A stretch of 64,000 nucleotides of DNA from an uncultured Lachnoclostridium sp. (GCA_946415315.1 CAMKRZ010000001.1:186001-250000); one strand, 5' to 3'. Shown: positions 46,595 through 55,786, counted from the first letter of the stretch. Program-made: numbers and translations. Notes: generated by a model not told the origin, from the sequence alone.

Positions 46595-48298
46595 ATGAGA
46601 GGACCGGTTGCGCCCAAAGACCCGACCCGACAACGGGCGAAGATTTATTTTATGCTGGAGGATCTGCTGTACGCTTCCCACAAGGAGCCGGAAGGCGAGC
46701 GGTACGCGGAGATGATCTTTCTGGAGAACCGCGTGGCACAGAATCTGCAGCTGATCTGCCCGGATCTGCCGGAGGAGCTGGGAGCAAGATTACAGACAAG
46801 CGCGGGCTTCCGTGAGATCGTGCACAGCATCGGGATCATCGCCGAGTGTGTGGACGACGAGGATCGCGAGCAGGAGATCACCTGTGAGCTGCATCACTAC
46901 GCGACGACGGACCGCTACAAGGACGGTACGCACATGGTCATGGAGACCTGCTGCGACGGCGCGGAGAGAGTGTTTGAGCTTTCGGAGTTTGCATTCCGCG
47001 AGCATGATGATATTCTGGGAACATTTTTCCTGTTCTCGAAGAAACAGGATCTTCGGGTGAAAATGACCGTGATCTTCTATCTGCAGGACGGCTACGAAGT
47101 GCCGGAGCCGCAGCTGGATGATCCGATCGATTTCGAGTCCGAGGCGTACCGCGAGATGATCAGCCATTCGCTTGTGTCGATGGGCAACACGCATCGTCTG
47201 CGTGCGGCGATGGAGAAGGCGGAGCGCGGTGAGGATGTGACGCTCGCATTTATCGGCGGCTCGATCACGCAGGGCGCGGGAGCAAAGCCGATTGAGACGG
47301 AGAGTTATGCCTACCGTGTGTTCGATCATTTCCGGAACACGTATGCGACGGAGCCGGAGAAGGTGCATCTGGTCAAGGCGGGCGTCGGCGGAACGCCGTC
47401 CGAGTTCGGACTTGTGCGCTATGAGCGCGATGTGCTGAAGAACGGGACCGTTCAGCCCGACATTGTATTTATTGAATTTTCGGTAAATGACGCGGGCGAT
47501 GAGACCGAGGGAGTTTGCTTCGAGAGTCTTGTTGCCAAGGCATATAATCAGCCTGCGATGCCGGCGGTACTGCTGGTGTTCGCGGTGTTCATGAACGACT
47601 GGAATCTGCAGGATCGCCTCGCGCCGATCGGTCTGCACTACGCGATCCCGATGGTGAGCGTGAAGGACGCGGTTTCGCCGCAGTGGCCGAAGGGCGAGGG
47701 TCATGTGATCTCCAAGAGACAGTACTTCTACGACTGCTATCATCCGACCAACGACGGTCACCGCGTGATGGCGGACTGTATCAACCACCTGCTCGAGCAG
47801 TCGCTTGCGCATGTTGAAGTGGAGCCCAAATGGCCGAAGGACAGCTACCTCGGACGCCCGTATGAGCATTGCTTTACGGTCACGCGCGACACGGTTGATG
47901 ATTTTGCGGACTGCATCACGGTGGATGCGGGATCTTTCACGGAGAACGATCCGTCAACACAGTATGCGGAGATGGACTACGATGCGTTCGGCACACCGCA
48001 GTTCCCGATCAACTGGATGCATGTGGACGGCGACGAGCCGTTTGTCATTCGGACGACATGCCGCAATTTCTTCCTCACCTACAAGGATACCGGCGAAGCG
48101 GATTTCGGAACGGCTGTCGTTGAGGTGGACGGCAAACCGTATAAGGAGATCGATCCGAGAGCGATCGGGTGGACCCACTGCAACACGTATCTTCTTGTCG
48201 ATCAGGAGGAGAGCGGGGAGCATATCATTAAAATTTCGCTGAAAGGCGGGGAAAATGCAAGAAAATTTACCATTTTAGCCTTAACCCTGACAAAGTGA
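46595..48298 (+). CDS. Cytoplasmic SGNH/GDSL esterase with N- and C-terminal accessory domains
   Basis: 567 residues without a signal peptide. Residues about 1-175 are an extra N-terminal domain. The SGNH core has FIGGSITQGAGA, VGGTPSEFG, FSVNDAGDE and YHPTNDGH; a C-terminal beta-sandwich ends the protein. Core and C-terminus align by eye with the lipoprotein at 40727-42097, so the pair may process the same esterified glycan outside and inside the cell. GGAG lies about 13 bases before ATG, rather far. Confidence 0.83.
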   Translation: MRGPVAPKDPTRQRAKIYFMLEDLLYASHKEPEGERYAEMIFLENRVAQNLQLICPDLPEELGARLQTSAGFREIVHSIGIIAECVDDEDREQEITCELHHYATTDRYKDGTHMVMETCCDGAERVFELSEFAFREHDDILGTFFLFSKKQDLRVKMTVIFYLQDGYEVPEPQLDDPIDFESEAYREMISHSLVSMGNTHRLRAAMEKAERGEDVTLAFIGGSITQGAGAKPIETESYAYRVFDHFRNTYATEPEKVHLVKAGVGGTPSEFGLVRYERDVLKNGTVQPDIVFIEFSVNDAGDETEGVCFESLVAKAYNQPAMPAVLLVFAVFMNDWNLQDRLAPIGLHYAIPMVSVKDAVSPQWPKGEGHVISKRQYFYDCYHPTNDGHRVMADCINHLLEQSLAHVEVEPKWPKDSYLGRPYEHCFTVTRDTVDDFADCITVDAGSFTENDPSTQYAEMDYDAFGTPQFPINWMHVDGDEPFVIRTTCRNFFLTYKDTGEADFGTAVVEVDGKPYKEIDPRAIGWTHCNTYLLVDQEESGEHIIKISLKGGENARKFTILALTLTK

Positions 48299-48357
48299 TA
48301 AAATTTTCTAAAAACTTTGGTTACCTTGGCCGCAGCATATACTTTTCTATGTGGCGG

Positions 48358-48366
48358 TGATATAAT
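48358..48366 (+). promoter_or_regulatory. mgtE promoter, extended -10
   Basis: TGATATAAT (48358-48366) is an extended -10 element; no good -35 is seen 17 bases upstream. Confidence 0.6.
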
Positions 48367-48430
48367 ATTACTATGGTAACGTAGTAAAGTGCAGTAATCT
48401 GCAGGATTTTCGAAAAAAAGGAGGTTTATT

Positions 48431-48514
48431 GTGGACGGTGACAGTGGAAGTAGCACGAGCCCAGGTGGGTATCACTCGTGCCGCTTGACGAAGACAGCAC
48501 ACGGTTCGCAATAA
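48431..48514 (+). CDS. Possible upstream leader peptide of mgtE
   Basis: AAAGGAGG ends 6 bases before GTG 48431, an excellent initiation site. The frame encodes 27 residues (MDGDSGSSTSPGG at the start) and stops at TAA 48512-48514. The stop overlaps the left arm of a 9-bp long-range stem, so translation could control leader folding. No homologue is known to me. Confidence 0.45.
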   Translation: MDGDSGSSTSPGGYHSCRLTKTAHGSQ

Positions 48515-48733
48515 CCGGGGAGACCGCCTGATCAAGTAGGGCGGCTCGCGCGAAGGACGGACATTTTCCGAAGAACGGTGGTTGTAACGGCCGTTTGCGG
48601 ATTACGGTTTTACCAAGCATACTACTTCGTTTCCCCGGTTTCGAACGACAGTGAGATACCCTGATCGGCTCCGTGTTCATCACGACGGCACTCCCCGGAG
48701 TGCTTACAAAAAAGTGTGAAACGGAGGGTTTCG
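48515..48733 (+). promoter_or_regulatory. Structured mgtE leader without an M-box
   Basis: AACCGGGGA (48513-48521) pairs with TCCCCGGTT (48632-48640), enclosing about 110 bases with a CCGCC/GGCGG hairpin. A second hairpin CACTCC/GGAGTG lies at about 48689-48703. CTCCGT (48669-48674) can pair with ACGGAG (48721-48726) of the mgtE ribosome site. The conserved M-box (ykoK) words are not found. Confidence 0.5.
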
Positions 48734-50317
48734 ATGGAAACGAAGGAAAGAGTTTTGACAGAGGCGCCCGAGGAGAAGGAAATCCTCTCGGGTGGGGTGG
48801 AGGATGTGACGTCCGTTGAGGGCGGCGCAGAGATTCTTACCGATGATATAAACCGCGCGGAAAATTCTGCCGAGGAGACCGTAACGGTTGAAGGAGCGCC
48901 GGAGCATGCCGTGCCGCTCAGCCCCGAGGAAGCTGCGGCGGAGGCCGCGGAGGCGCGGGGGCTTGACCTGGAGGCGGCTCTCGAGCTGGTGGAGGGGAAG
49001 CGCTACGCGACGCTGCGTCAGATGCTTCGCGACGCGGAACCGGCGGATATCGCCGAATTGTTTGATGAGCTGCCGAAGCAGCAGTATGCGGTCGTGTTCC
49101 GTATCCTGCCGAAAGAGCTTGCGGCGGAAGTATTTGTCGAGCTCGACAGCGATCTGCAACAGATCCTGATCGAGTCGTTCAGTGACCTCGAGTTGCGTGA
49201 CGTCCTGGATGAGCTGTACATGGATGATGCGGCCGACCTCGTTGAGGAGATGCCGGCCAACGTCGTCAAGCGTATCCTGCAGAACGTGACGCCGGAGGCG
49301 CGCAAGATCGTCAATGAATTGTTGAAGTATCCCGAGGACAGTGCGGGTAGCATCATGACCACCGAGTTCGTGCGTTTGAAGCAGGACATGACGGTCGACG
49401 ATGCGATCGCGTTGATCCGCAAGGTTGCGATCGACAAAGAGACCATTTATACATGTTATGTCACCGACAGGAACAGCCATCTGATCGGTGTCGTCACGGT
49501 GAAAGACCTCCTGTGCGCGGCGCACGACGCGAAGATCGCGGACATCATGGAGGAACATGTCATCAGCATCAATACGCTTGAGGACAAGGAAGATGTGGCG
49601 GCGACCATCAGTAAGTACGACGCGCTGGCTCTTCCCGTGGTGGACGCGGAGAACCGTCTGGTCGGTATCGTCACCGTCGACGACGCTATCGACGTCATGC
49701 AGGATGAGGCGGAAGAGGACTTCGCTAAGATGAACGCTATGTTGCCGACGGAGAAGGCGTATCTTCGTACGAGCCCGTGGGAACTGTACCGCTCCCGCAT
49801 CGTATGGCTGCTTCTCCTCATGATCTCGGCGACATTTACCGGAATGATCATCGGTTCGTTTGAGACGGCCCTGCAGGCGCATGCGGTGCTCACGCTGTTC
49901 ATTCCGATGCTGATGGACACCGGCGGTAACTCGGGCAGTCAGGCGAGCGTTACGGTGATCCGTGCCATTTCCCTCGGGGAGGTGGAGTTCACGGATATCC
50001 TGCGCATCATCTGGAAAGAAATCCGCGTGGCTGCGCTTTGCGGCGGAAGTCTCGCGGTTGTGGCATTCGGGAAAATTTTCCTGATTGATAAGCTTCTGAT
50101 GCACCAGCCGGTCACGGTACCGGTGGCGCTGGTCGTGTGTCTCACGCTGATGGCAACAGTAGTTGCCGCAAAGCTGCTCGGATGCACGCTGCCGCTCATT
50201 GTGAGCAAGCTCGGGTTTGACCCGGCAGTCATGGCCAGTCCGTTCATCACGACGATTGTGGATGCGGTTTCGCTGTTTGTATTTTTTGCACTGGCGACGA
50301 TATTGCTCGGTTTGTAG
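48734..50317 (+). CDS. mgtE: MgtE-type magnesium transporter
   Basis: 527 residues from ATG 48734 (ACGGAGGG 5 bases upstream; in-frame GTG 48716 is within the leader). An acidic N-terminal extension of about 65 residues precedes the MgtE_N superhelix (ADIAELFDELPKQQYAVVFRILP), two CBS domains (MTVDDAIALIRKVA, LPVVDAENRLVGIVTVDDAIDVM) and a five-helix membrane domain with the selectivity motif PMLMDTGGNSGSQAS. It conducts Mg2+ into the cell, gated by cytoplasmic Mg2+. Confidence 0.95.
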   Translation: METKERVLTEAPEEKEILSGGVEDVTSVEGGAEILTDDINRAENSAEETVTVEGAPEHAVPLSPEEAAAEAAEARGLDLEAALELVEGKRYATLRQMLRDAEPADIAELFDELPKQQYAVVFRILPKELAAEVFVELDSDLQQILIESFSDLELRDVLDELYMDDAADLVEEMPANVVKRILQNVTPEARKIVNELLKYPEDSAGSIMTTEFVRLKQDMTVDDAIALIRKVAIDKETIYTCYVTDRNSHLIGVVTVKDLLCAAHDAKIADIMEEHVISINTLEDKEDVAATISKYDALALPVVDAENRLVGIVTVDDAIDVMQDEAEEDFAKMNAMLPTEKAYLRTSPWELYRSRIVWLLLLMISATFTGMIIGSFETALQAHAVLTLFIPMLMDTGGNSGSQASVTVIRAISLGEVEFTDILRIIWKEIRVAALCGGSLAVVAFGKIFLIDKLLMHQPVTVPVALVVCLTLMATVVAAKLLGCTLPLIVSKLGFDPAVMASPFITTIVDAVSLFVFFALATILLGL

Positions 50318-50462
50318 GAGAAGACAGACCGGGCTTCAGCCGACGCAGGGCGTGAGAATAGGTATGCTTGGGGTGTAGTTTAATGGTGTCCAAATTCGGA
50401 CGCGTGTAATGTTTTTGGGGGTTTCTGCGCAAAAAAGCAGGAGTTTCCGGAAAGGATTGACG

Positions 50463-51542
50463 GTGGAAGACAGCAGATACCAAAAACTGCATAAACGCTT
50501 TCTGATCATCATGCTGGTCGTCACCGTGCTGATCCTTGTTTTTCTTGTGATCCAGTACTACCTGCTGATCGCGGTGGACGCCCGGTACGTCGGTATCACG
50601 CGCGAGTACTATATGAAGGTCTATGTGCTGATCCCGTGCGGTATCTTCATCGCGGCTTTTATTGTCGTATGGCAGATGCTGGATTCGCCGAACATCAGTG
50701 CGCAGTGGAAGGATTTTGCGACGATCCTGTACGTGTGGGTTTTGTGTACGGTCGGATGTTTTGTCGGAGCGGAGTCACCGGCTTTGTACGGTTCCTTCGC
50801 GGTTCCGATCTCCCTCTCCACCATGTACGGAAGGAGATGGATGTGCCGCGCGACGGAAGGTCTGTGCATGTTCACGGTCGTGCAGTATGTCGGCACGTCA
50901 CAGTTGTTCCCGACATGCGGAGACAATATCATTGTGGATGTCTGTACGGCCGCGTTTCTGCTGGTGATGTGCTGTATCTGCAACGAGATCCTTATGGGAT
51001 ACGTCATGGACAACAACGGTCTGATCCTCAGCCACGTGAGTGACAACACCAGGCTGGAGATGCGTCTGCAGCGGGATCCCATGACGGGACTGTACAACCA
51101 CACCGCATTTTACGAATATCTCGACACGTTTGTCCGCAACCGGGGCGAGGCGCCTCTTACGCTTGCGGTTGTCGATATCGACGATTTCAAGAAGGTCAAC
51201 GATACCTACGGACACAACATGGGTGACGAGGTCATCCTGAATCTCTCAAGAGTCCTGCAGAAGTGGTGCGGCGAGGACAACTACGTGTGCCGGTACGGCG
51301 GTGAGGAATTCAGCGTGATCTTCCCGAACGTGAAGGTGAAGGACGCTGCGGAGATGATGAACCATGCGCTCGGCGAGTTCCGCGAGACCGAGTATGAATG
51401 GCTGGACGGAAGGATCACATTCAGCTGCGGCATTTTCCAGATGAGTTCGTACACAATGACCGCGGAGGAGTTCTTCAAGGTAGCCGACAAGATGCTGTAC
51501 AATGCAAAGCATAACGGCAAGAACCAGTGCGTAAGCGGTTGA
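50463..51542 (+). CDS. Membrane GGDEF diguanylate cyclase
   Basis: 359 residues. GTG 50463 has GGAAAGGA 6-7 bases upstream; an ATG at 50409 in the same frame lacks a site. About six hydrophobic segments cover residues 12-195. The cyclase domain starts at DPMTGLYNHTAF and its active-site motif is GGEEF (279-283), a functional variant. VVDIDDFKKVNDTYGHNMGDE binds metal and GTP. It should synthesise c-di-GMP under control of its membrane domain. No I-site RxxD is evident just before GGEEF. Confidence 0.9.
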   Translation: MEDSRYQKLHKRFLIIMLVVTVLILVFLVIQYYLLIAVDARYVGITREYYMKVYVLIPCGIFIAAFIVVWQMLDSPNISAQWKDFATILYVWVLCTVGCFVGAESPALYGSFAVPISLSTMYGRRWMCRATEGLCMFTVVQYVGTSQLFPTCGDNIIVDVCTAAFLLVMCCICNEILMGYVMDNNGLILSHVSDNTRLEMRLQRDPMTGLYNHTAFYEYLDTFVRNRGEAPLTLAVVDIDDFKKVNDTYGHNMGDEVILNLSRVLQKWCGEDNYVCRYGGEEFSVIFPNVKVKDAAEMMNHALGEFRETEYEWLDGRITFSCGIFQMSSYTMTAEEFFKVADKMLYNAKHNGKNQCVSG

Positions 51543-51613
51543 CGATCCCGGTTCGGAAATCGGGACCGTGTCTGCTTGCACATAGATTATGAAGGTATGA
51601 GGGGGTAGTAACA

Positions 51614-52243
51614 ATGGGTTTCGTCAAACGAATGAAGATCGATATCATCCTGATCTCGGCCGTGCTTGTCGGCCTCGGTGTTCTGGTGCTGCTGAATCCC
51701 GGAACCACCAATGAGGTGATCTGCTACGTGCTTGCCGGTGCGGCGATCGCTGTCGGAGTCTGCTTCCTGATCGATTATATGAAGAAGGAAGCGCTTGCGG
51801 ACGAGCAGCGATATGTGCTTGCCATTGCCGTCACTTCTGTTTTGATCGGTGTGTCCATGTTTATCCGCCATGAGAAAGTGGCAGGTTTCATGCCGACCGC
51901 GCTATCGTTCCTGGTTCTGTTCAGCGGCGCGATGAAGCTTCAGAACAGCTGGGATATGAAGCGCCTGAAACACAGTTCCTGGATCGTGCATGCGATCATC
52001 GCACTGATCGGCATGGTGTTCGGCTTCCTACTGATGATGAGTGTCTCGTGGCTGACCAAGGACGAGAATACCATGTGGACATTTATCGGAGTCGGACTGA
52101 TCTACAGCGGTTTTACGGATCTGGTGTCCGCGTTTGTGCTTGCGCGGATCCGCAGGGTGATCACAAAGAGACAGGGCGAAGTGAGCATGAAAGATTTTCA
52201 GGATGACAAGCGCGCGCCTGAGGAAGCTGCCAACAAAGAGTGA
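51614..52243 (+). CDS. HdeD/DUF308-like membrane protein
   Basis: 209 residues with about six membrane helices, each pair separated by short loops, the pattern of the DUF308 (HdeD) family. LSFLVLFSGAMKLQNSWDMKR matches the internal repeat of that family. The C-terminal tail of about 40 residues is hydrophilic and charged. In enterobacteria HdeD is an acid-stress membrane protein; no function is established for clostridial members. RBS is the poor GAGGGGG. Confidence 0.75.
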   Translation: MGFVKRMKIDIILISAVLVGLGVLVLLNPGTTNEVICYVLAGAAIAVGVCFLIDYMKKEALADEQRYVLAIAVTSVLIGVSMFIRHEKVAGFMPTALSFLVLFSGAMKLQNSWDMKRLKHSSWIVHAIIALIGMVFGFLLMMSVSWLTKDENTMWTFIGVGLIYSGFTDLVSAFVLARIRRVITKRQGEVSMKDFQDDKRAPEEAANKE

Positions 52244-52352
52244 TCCGCCATTTTTCGAATACGGAGTGTCATGTTGTACGGATGCCGTCGGTTGTATTAC
52301 AGCCGGCGGCATATTTATGTCGTCGGCAAATGTGAACATTTTATAGATTGCC

Positions 52353-52381
52353 TTTACTTTTGCACAGCTCTTTGTTAGAAT
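52353..52381 (+). promoter_or_regulatory. Promoter of the FKBP-like lipoprotein
   Basis: TTTACT (52353-52358), 17 bases, TAGAAT (52376-52381). An imperfect ATGCCG/CGGCAT hairpin lies upstream near 52280-52315 and may end the preceding gene. Confidence 0.5.
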
Positions 52382-52414
52382 GTAGTGGCTGTGTATCGGC
52401 AACAGGAGGTTACG

Positions 52415-53533
52415 ATGAAAAAGATTTGTGTATTACTGGCAATGATGGCACTTGCGGTTGCAGTGCTGACGGCATGCGGCTCCAAGAATAATTCCACCAA
52501 CTCCACGGTTTCACCTACCGGAACGGCGGTTTCCCTTAACATGTATCATCCGTGCGGAGGGGAGATGAAACTCGGACAATATAAAGGTCTCACGTTTACG
52601 AAAGAGGCAATCACGGTAACGGATGAGGATATCGATAATCAGATCAAGCTTCTCCTGAAACAGTATCCGAATTATGCGAAGGATGAAACGCGCGACAATA
52701 CGGAGGTCAAAGAAGGCGATGTTCTCAATATCGACTATGTCGGTAAAGTAGGGGATGTTGCATTTGACGGCGGCACGGCTTCGGACTATTTTCTGGAGAT
52801 CGGTTCCGGCACATTCATCGACGGGTTTGAGTCGTCGCTGATCGGCAAGACCGTAGGAACTACCGTTGACATCAACGTGACATTCCCGGATCCCTACCCG
52901 AGCAACACGGCGATGTCCGGTGCAAAGTCCGTGTTTACGGTCACGATCAATTATGTCGGCCAAAAGACGGACGAGATCGATGACGCATACGTGAAGCGCT
53001 ATACCACGGTTGCAACCACCGTCGCAGAGCTTCGTGCGTATCTCAATGATCTGATCAAGAAGGACAAAGAGGAAGATCAGGAAGAGAAAATGTGGGATTC
53101 GCTTGTCACACAGGCAATCGCAAATTCAGAGTACGTTAAGATCGCGCAGGACGATATCGATTACTACTACAACAGTTCCATGAACACGCTTGAGCAGTAT
53201 TCCACGTATTACGGCTATTCGAAAGAGCAGATTGTCAGCATGATGACCGGTGGAACGACCACCTATGAGGAGTATCTCCAGACTCTGAAGGAGGAGGCAG
53301 AGCAGTCGGTGAAGGAGTTCATGCTGCTTCAGGAGATTGCAAAAGCGGAGGGACTGACTGTTACACCGGAGCAGTATGCTTTGAAGGCTGAGGAGTACCG
53401 TGCTTCCGTAAGTGCGGCTTCGATCGCGGAACTGGAGTCGAAACTCGGCAGGGATTACATTGAGTATTGTGTCCTGACGGATATGGCACTTCAGGTCATC
53501 AAGGAAAACGCGGTTATCACGGAAGCAGAGTAA
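52415..53533 (+). CDS. Trigger-factor-like FKBP peptidyl-prolyl isomerase lipoprotein
   Basis: 372 residues from ATG 52415 (CAGGAGG 6-7 bases upstream). The signal peptide ends in LTAC. The mature N-terminal segment (LGQYKGLTFTKEAITVTDEDID) and the FKBP core (VKEGDVLNIDYVGKVGDVAFDGGTASDYFLEIGSGTF, then FESSLIGKTVG) follow the trigger-factor order; a long helical C-terminal domain completes it. The ribosome-binding domain of true trigger factor is absent. It most likely helps fold secreted proteins outside the membrane. Confidence 0.88.
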   Translation: MKKICVLLAMMALAVAVLTACGSKNNSTNSTVSPTGTAVSLNMYHPCGGEMKLGQYKGLTFTKEAITVTDEDIDNQIKLLLKQYPNYAKDETRDNTEVKEGDVLNIDYVGKVGDVAFDGGTASDYFLEIGSGTFIDGFESSLIGKTVGTTVDINVTFPDPYPSNTAMSGAKSVFTVTINYVGQKTDEIDDAYVKRYTTVATTVAELRAYLNDLIKKDKEEDQEEKMWDSLVTQAIANSEYVKIAQDDIDYYYNSSMNTLEQYSTYYGYSKEQIVSMMTGGTTTYEEYLQTLKEEAEQSVKEFMLLQEIAKAEGLTVTPEQYALKAEEYRASVSAASIAELESKLGRDYIEYCVLTDMALQVIKENAVITEAE

Positions 53534-53551
53534 TCATTTTCCGAAAGAAAA

Positions 53552-53574
53552 TGCCTGCAGCCAAGCCGCAGGCA
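53552..53574 (-). terminator. Terminator of the AraC-type gene
   Basis: TGCCTGC (53552-53558) pairs with GCAGGCA (53568-53574). Read on the minus strand it is followed by TTTTCTTT. Confidence 0.7.
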
Positions 53575-53603
53575 CATAAAGCGAAACATATGGAAGGGAT
53601 GCG

Positions 53604-54473
53604 TCAGGAGCGCGAGTTCTGCAACTTGTACTGCTTCGGCGTAACGCCCTTCCATTTTTTGAATGTTTTGATCAGATGGCTGCAGTCGGCAAAACCGGTG
53701 TCCATGCTGATCGCCGTCAGGTCGAGGTCGGTGAAAAGCAGAAGATTTTCGGCCTTGCTGACGCGGACAAGTTCAATGTACTCCTTGCAGCTGCGACCGT
53801 ACATCTGGCGGAATTTGAGCGCGAAATTCGAGTAGCTCATGCCGCATCGTCTGGCGAGATTTTCCACGAGAAGAGGCTCGGAAGAGTGCTCGTCGATGAA
53901 CTCGACGATGGAATCGATGCCCTCGCTGCCGGTTGCGCGCCCTGCACCGGTGAGCACGCCCTGCGCCTGCCAGATGCGCGCGAGGCTCACCATGAGCTCA
54001 CACAGGCTGGCATAGACCATGAGGTCGCTGCCGTACCGGCGGTTGGCCAGCTCGCTGATGCAGGTTTCGAACACGCGTGAGAAGAGAGCTCCGTCGATGG
54101 TCTCGGCGGGGAACAGGATGGAAGCCTTCTCCGAGCGCCTTGCCTGTTCCGCGACTGCGCGAAGGTTCGGCGTAAAATTCCGGGAGCCCGTGAGGCGGCT
54201 GAGGTCGAACTTGATGACGCCGTAACGGTAGGGGGCGCTTGCGTCCGGAACAACGTTGTGGATCGCCTGCGCGTGAAGGAAAGCGAAATCCCCTACATGC
54301 ATGACTGTGCTGCGTTCGTTGCAGTCCACGCGCACATCGCCTTCCACGACATACAGAAGCTCGGCATAGTAATGCCAGTGCGGACGCGGCGGATCGTTGA
54401 TGTTGCGGCTGTCAACGAGAAATGCCTCGTAGGGAGAATTCAGTGTATCGATATGTTCATAGAGCTGTGACAT
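53604..54473 (-). CDS. AraC-family transcriptional regulator with cupin sensor domain
   Basis: 289 residues. The N-terminal cupin (HWHYYAELLYVVEGDVRVDCNERSTVMHVGDFAFLHAQAIHNV) is followed by two AraC helix-turn-helices (LVENLARRCGMSYSNFALKFRQMYGRSCKEYIELVRVSKA; AISMDTGFADCSHLIKTFKKWKGVTPKQYK). It probably binds a sugar. The divergent GH130 gene shares the promoter region and is the natural target. RBS CAGGAG before ATG 54473. Confidence 0.92.
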   Translation of the reverse strand: MSQLYEHIDTLNSPYEAFLVDSRNINDPPRPHWHYYAELLYVVEGDVRVDCNERSTVMHVGDFAFLHAQAIHNVVPDASAPYRYGVIKFDLSRLTGSRNFTPNLRAVAEQARRSEKASILFPAETIDGALFSRVFETCISELANRRYGSDLMVYASLCELMVSLARIWQAQGVLTGAGRATGSEGIDSIVEFIDEHSSEPLLVENLARRCGMSYSNFALKFRQMYGRSCKEYIELVRVSKAENLLLFTDLDLTAISMDTGFADCSHLIKTFKKWKGVTPKQYKLQNSRS

Positions 54474-54557
54474 GGTTCACTCCTGAAAATACAACCCGGA
54501 AACGCTGATTTGGATCAGCATTTCCTGAGAGAAATATACAATTTTTGGTTCAATCTG

Positions 54558-54566
54558 ATTATATCA
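54558..54566 (-). promoter_or_regulatory. Promoter of the AraC-type gene, extended -10
   Basis: Minus-strand TGATATAAT (plus 54558-54566). Its -10 is 22 bases from that of the divergent GH130 promoter. Confidence 0.6.
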
Positions 54567-54581
54567 AACTTTTTTCTGAAA

Positions 54582-54590
54582 TGATATAGT
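54582..54590 (+). promoter_or_regulatory. Promoter of the GH130 gene, extended -10
   Basis: TGATATAGT (54582-54590) faces away from the AraC gene promoter. The -35 is weak, as expected for activator-dependent transcription. Confidence 0.6.
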
Positions 54591-54601
54591 GAGATTGCCT
54601 T

Positions 54602-54617
54602 TGGAAACGGTTTTTCA
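54602..54617 (+). promoter_or_regulatory. cre-like element near the GH130 transcription start
   Basis: TGGAAACGGTTTTTCA resembles the CcpA box TG-AA-CG-T--CA, with the final CA two bases late. It lies just after the presumed start site, where CcpA would repress. Confidence 0.4.
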
Positions 54618-54733
54618 TGGTTCCCGGGGCGAGGAGAACCGCGCGATCGTTCCGGGTGGACGGGATGTCTGTCCGGAAACCGTGAGACTGGCGGGAATAC
54701 CGATTCGGTATCGGATAATGAGAGGAGAATTGT

Positions 54734-55714
54734 ATGATTATCGGAGCAAACCTGAGCAATCTTCCCTGGCAGGACAGACCGGAGGGATGCACGAATCCCA
54801 TCTGGCGCTACAGCGAGAACCCGATTGTCGGAAGACATGACATTCCTTCCGCAAACAGCATTTTCAACAGTGCCGTGATCGCGAAAGACGGAGCTTTCGT
54901 CGGCGTGTTCCGCAGTGACAACAAGGCGATGGAGCAGCAGTTGTTCCTCGGCGCGAGCAAGGATGCGATCCACTGGACGATCGAACATGAACCGCTGAGA
55001 CTGTACTGTGAGAAGACCGGTGAATGTGTCGGGATTGCGAACGGTTATGATCCGCGCGTTTGTTTCCTTGAGGATCGCTACTATGTGACATGGTGCAGTC
55101 CGTTCGAACAGCATTACGGACCGACGATCGGTGTGGCGTATTCCTATGACTTTGTGACATTTTACCGGCTGCCGGATGCCTATCTTCCCTATAACCGCAA
55201 CGGCGTGCTGTTCCCCCGCAAGATCAACGGAAAATTCATGATGTTCTCCCGCCCGTCCGACAACGGCCACACGCCGTTCGGCGAGATGTTCCTCTCGGAG
55301 AGCCCGGACATGGTTCACTGGGGCTGTCATCACCACGTGATGAGCCCGGGAGGCTGGGCATGGACGAAGATCGGCGCAGGTCCGATCCCGATCGAACTTG
55401 ACGAAGGATGGCTGCTCATTTTCCACGGAGTCGGCACGACCTGCAACGGCATGATCTACTCCATTGGCGGGGCCATTCTTGACAAGAATGAGCCGTGGAA
55501 GGTGCGCTATCGCTGCAAGCCGTTCCTGCTTCATCCGGAGACGATGTACGAGTGCGTCGGTGACGTACCGAATGTCTGCTTCCCGTGTGCGACGCTTTCC
55601 GATGCCGCAACCGGCCGGATCGCGATCTACTACGGAGCAGCGGACACTGTTGTGGCGCTTGCGTTCACGCAGGTCGATGAGCTGGTAGAGTACATCAAGA
55701 AGAATGCGATCTGA
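54734..55714 (+). CDS. GH130-family beta-mannoside phosphorylase/hydrolase
   Basis: 326 residues, typical for GH130. The five-bladed propeller signatures are visible: NPIWRYSENPIVGRHDIPSANSIFNSAVI, NGYDPRVCFLEDRYYVTWC (general acid Asp in DPR), NGVLFPRKINGKFMMFSRPSD and GAGPIPIELDEGWLLIFHGV. Members phosphorolyse beta-1,4-mannosyl-glucose or manno-oligosaccharides. No signal peptide is seen, so it acts on imported sugars. The AraC regulator is divergent and a strong terminator follows. Confidence 0.93.
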   Translation: MIIGANLSNLPWQDRPEGCTNPIWRYSENPIVGRHDIPSANSIFNSAVIAKDGAFVGVFRSDNKAMEQQLFLGASKDAIHWTIEHEPLRLYCEKTGECVGIANGYDPRVCFLEDRYYVTWCSPFEQHYGPTIGVAYSYDFVTFYRLPDAYLPYNRNGVLFPRKINGKFMMFSRPSDNGHTPFGEMFLSESPDMVHWGCHHHVMSPGGWAWTKIGAGPIPIELDEGWLLIFHGVGTTCNGMIYSIGGAILDKNEPWKVRYRCKPFLLHPETMYECVGDVPNVCFPCATLSDAATGRIAIYYGAADTVVALAFTQVDELVEYIKKNAI

Positions 55715-55786
55715 TCGAAGGTCGATTGCAGAGTTACATTGCTGTATGCTGTGGAGTCCCTAACCCACAGATGACATTTCCCCCAT

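Noticed and set aside
48373-48733. M-box (ykoK) Mg2+ riboswitch upstream of mgtE
   Set aside because: Expected from gene context, but the conserved words such as GGTGAGGCTCC and the CTGCCGCCC block were not found.
48704-50104. 466-codon minus-strand frame
   Set aside because: Antisense shadow of mgtE.
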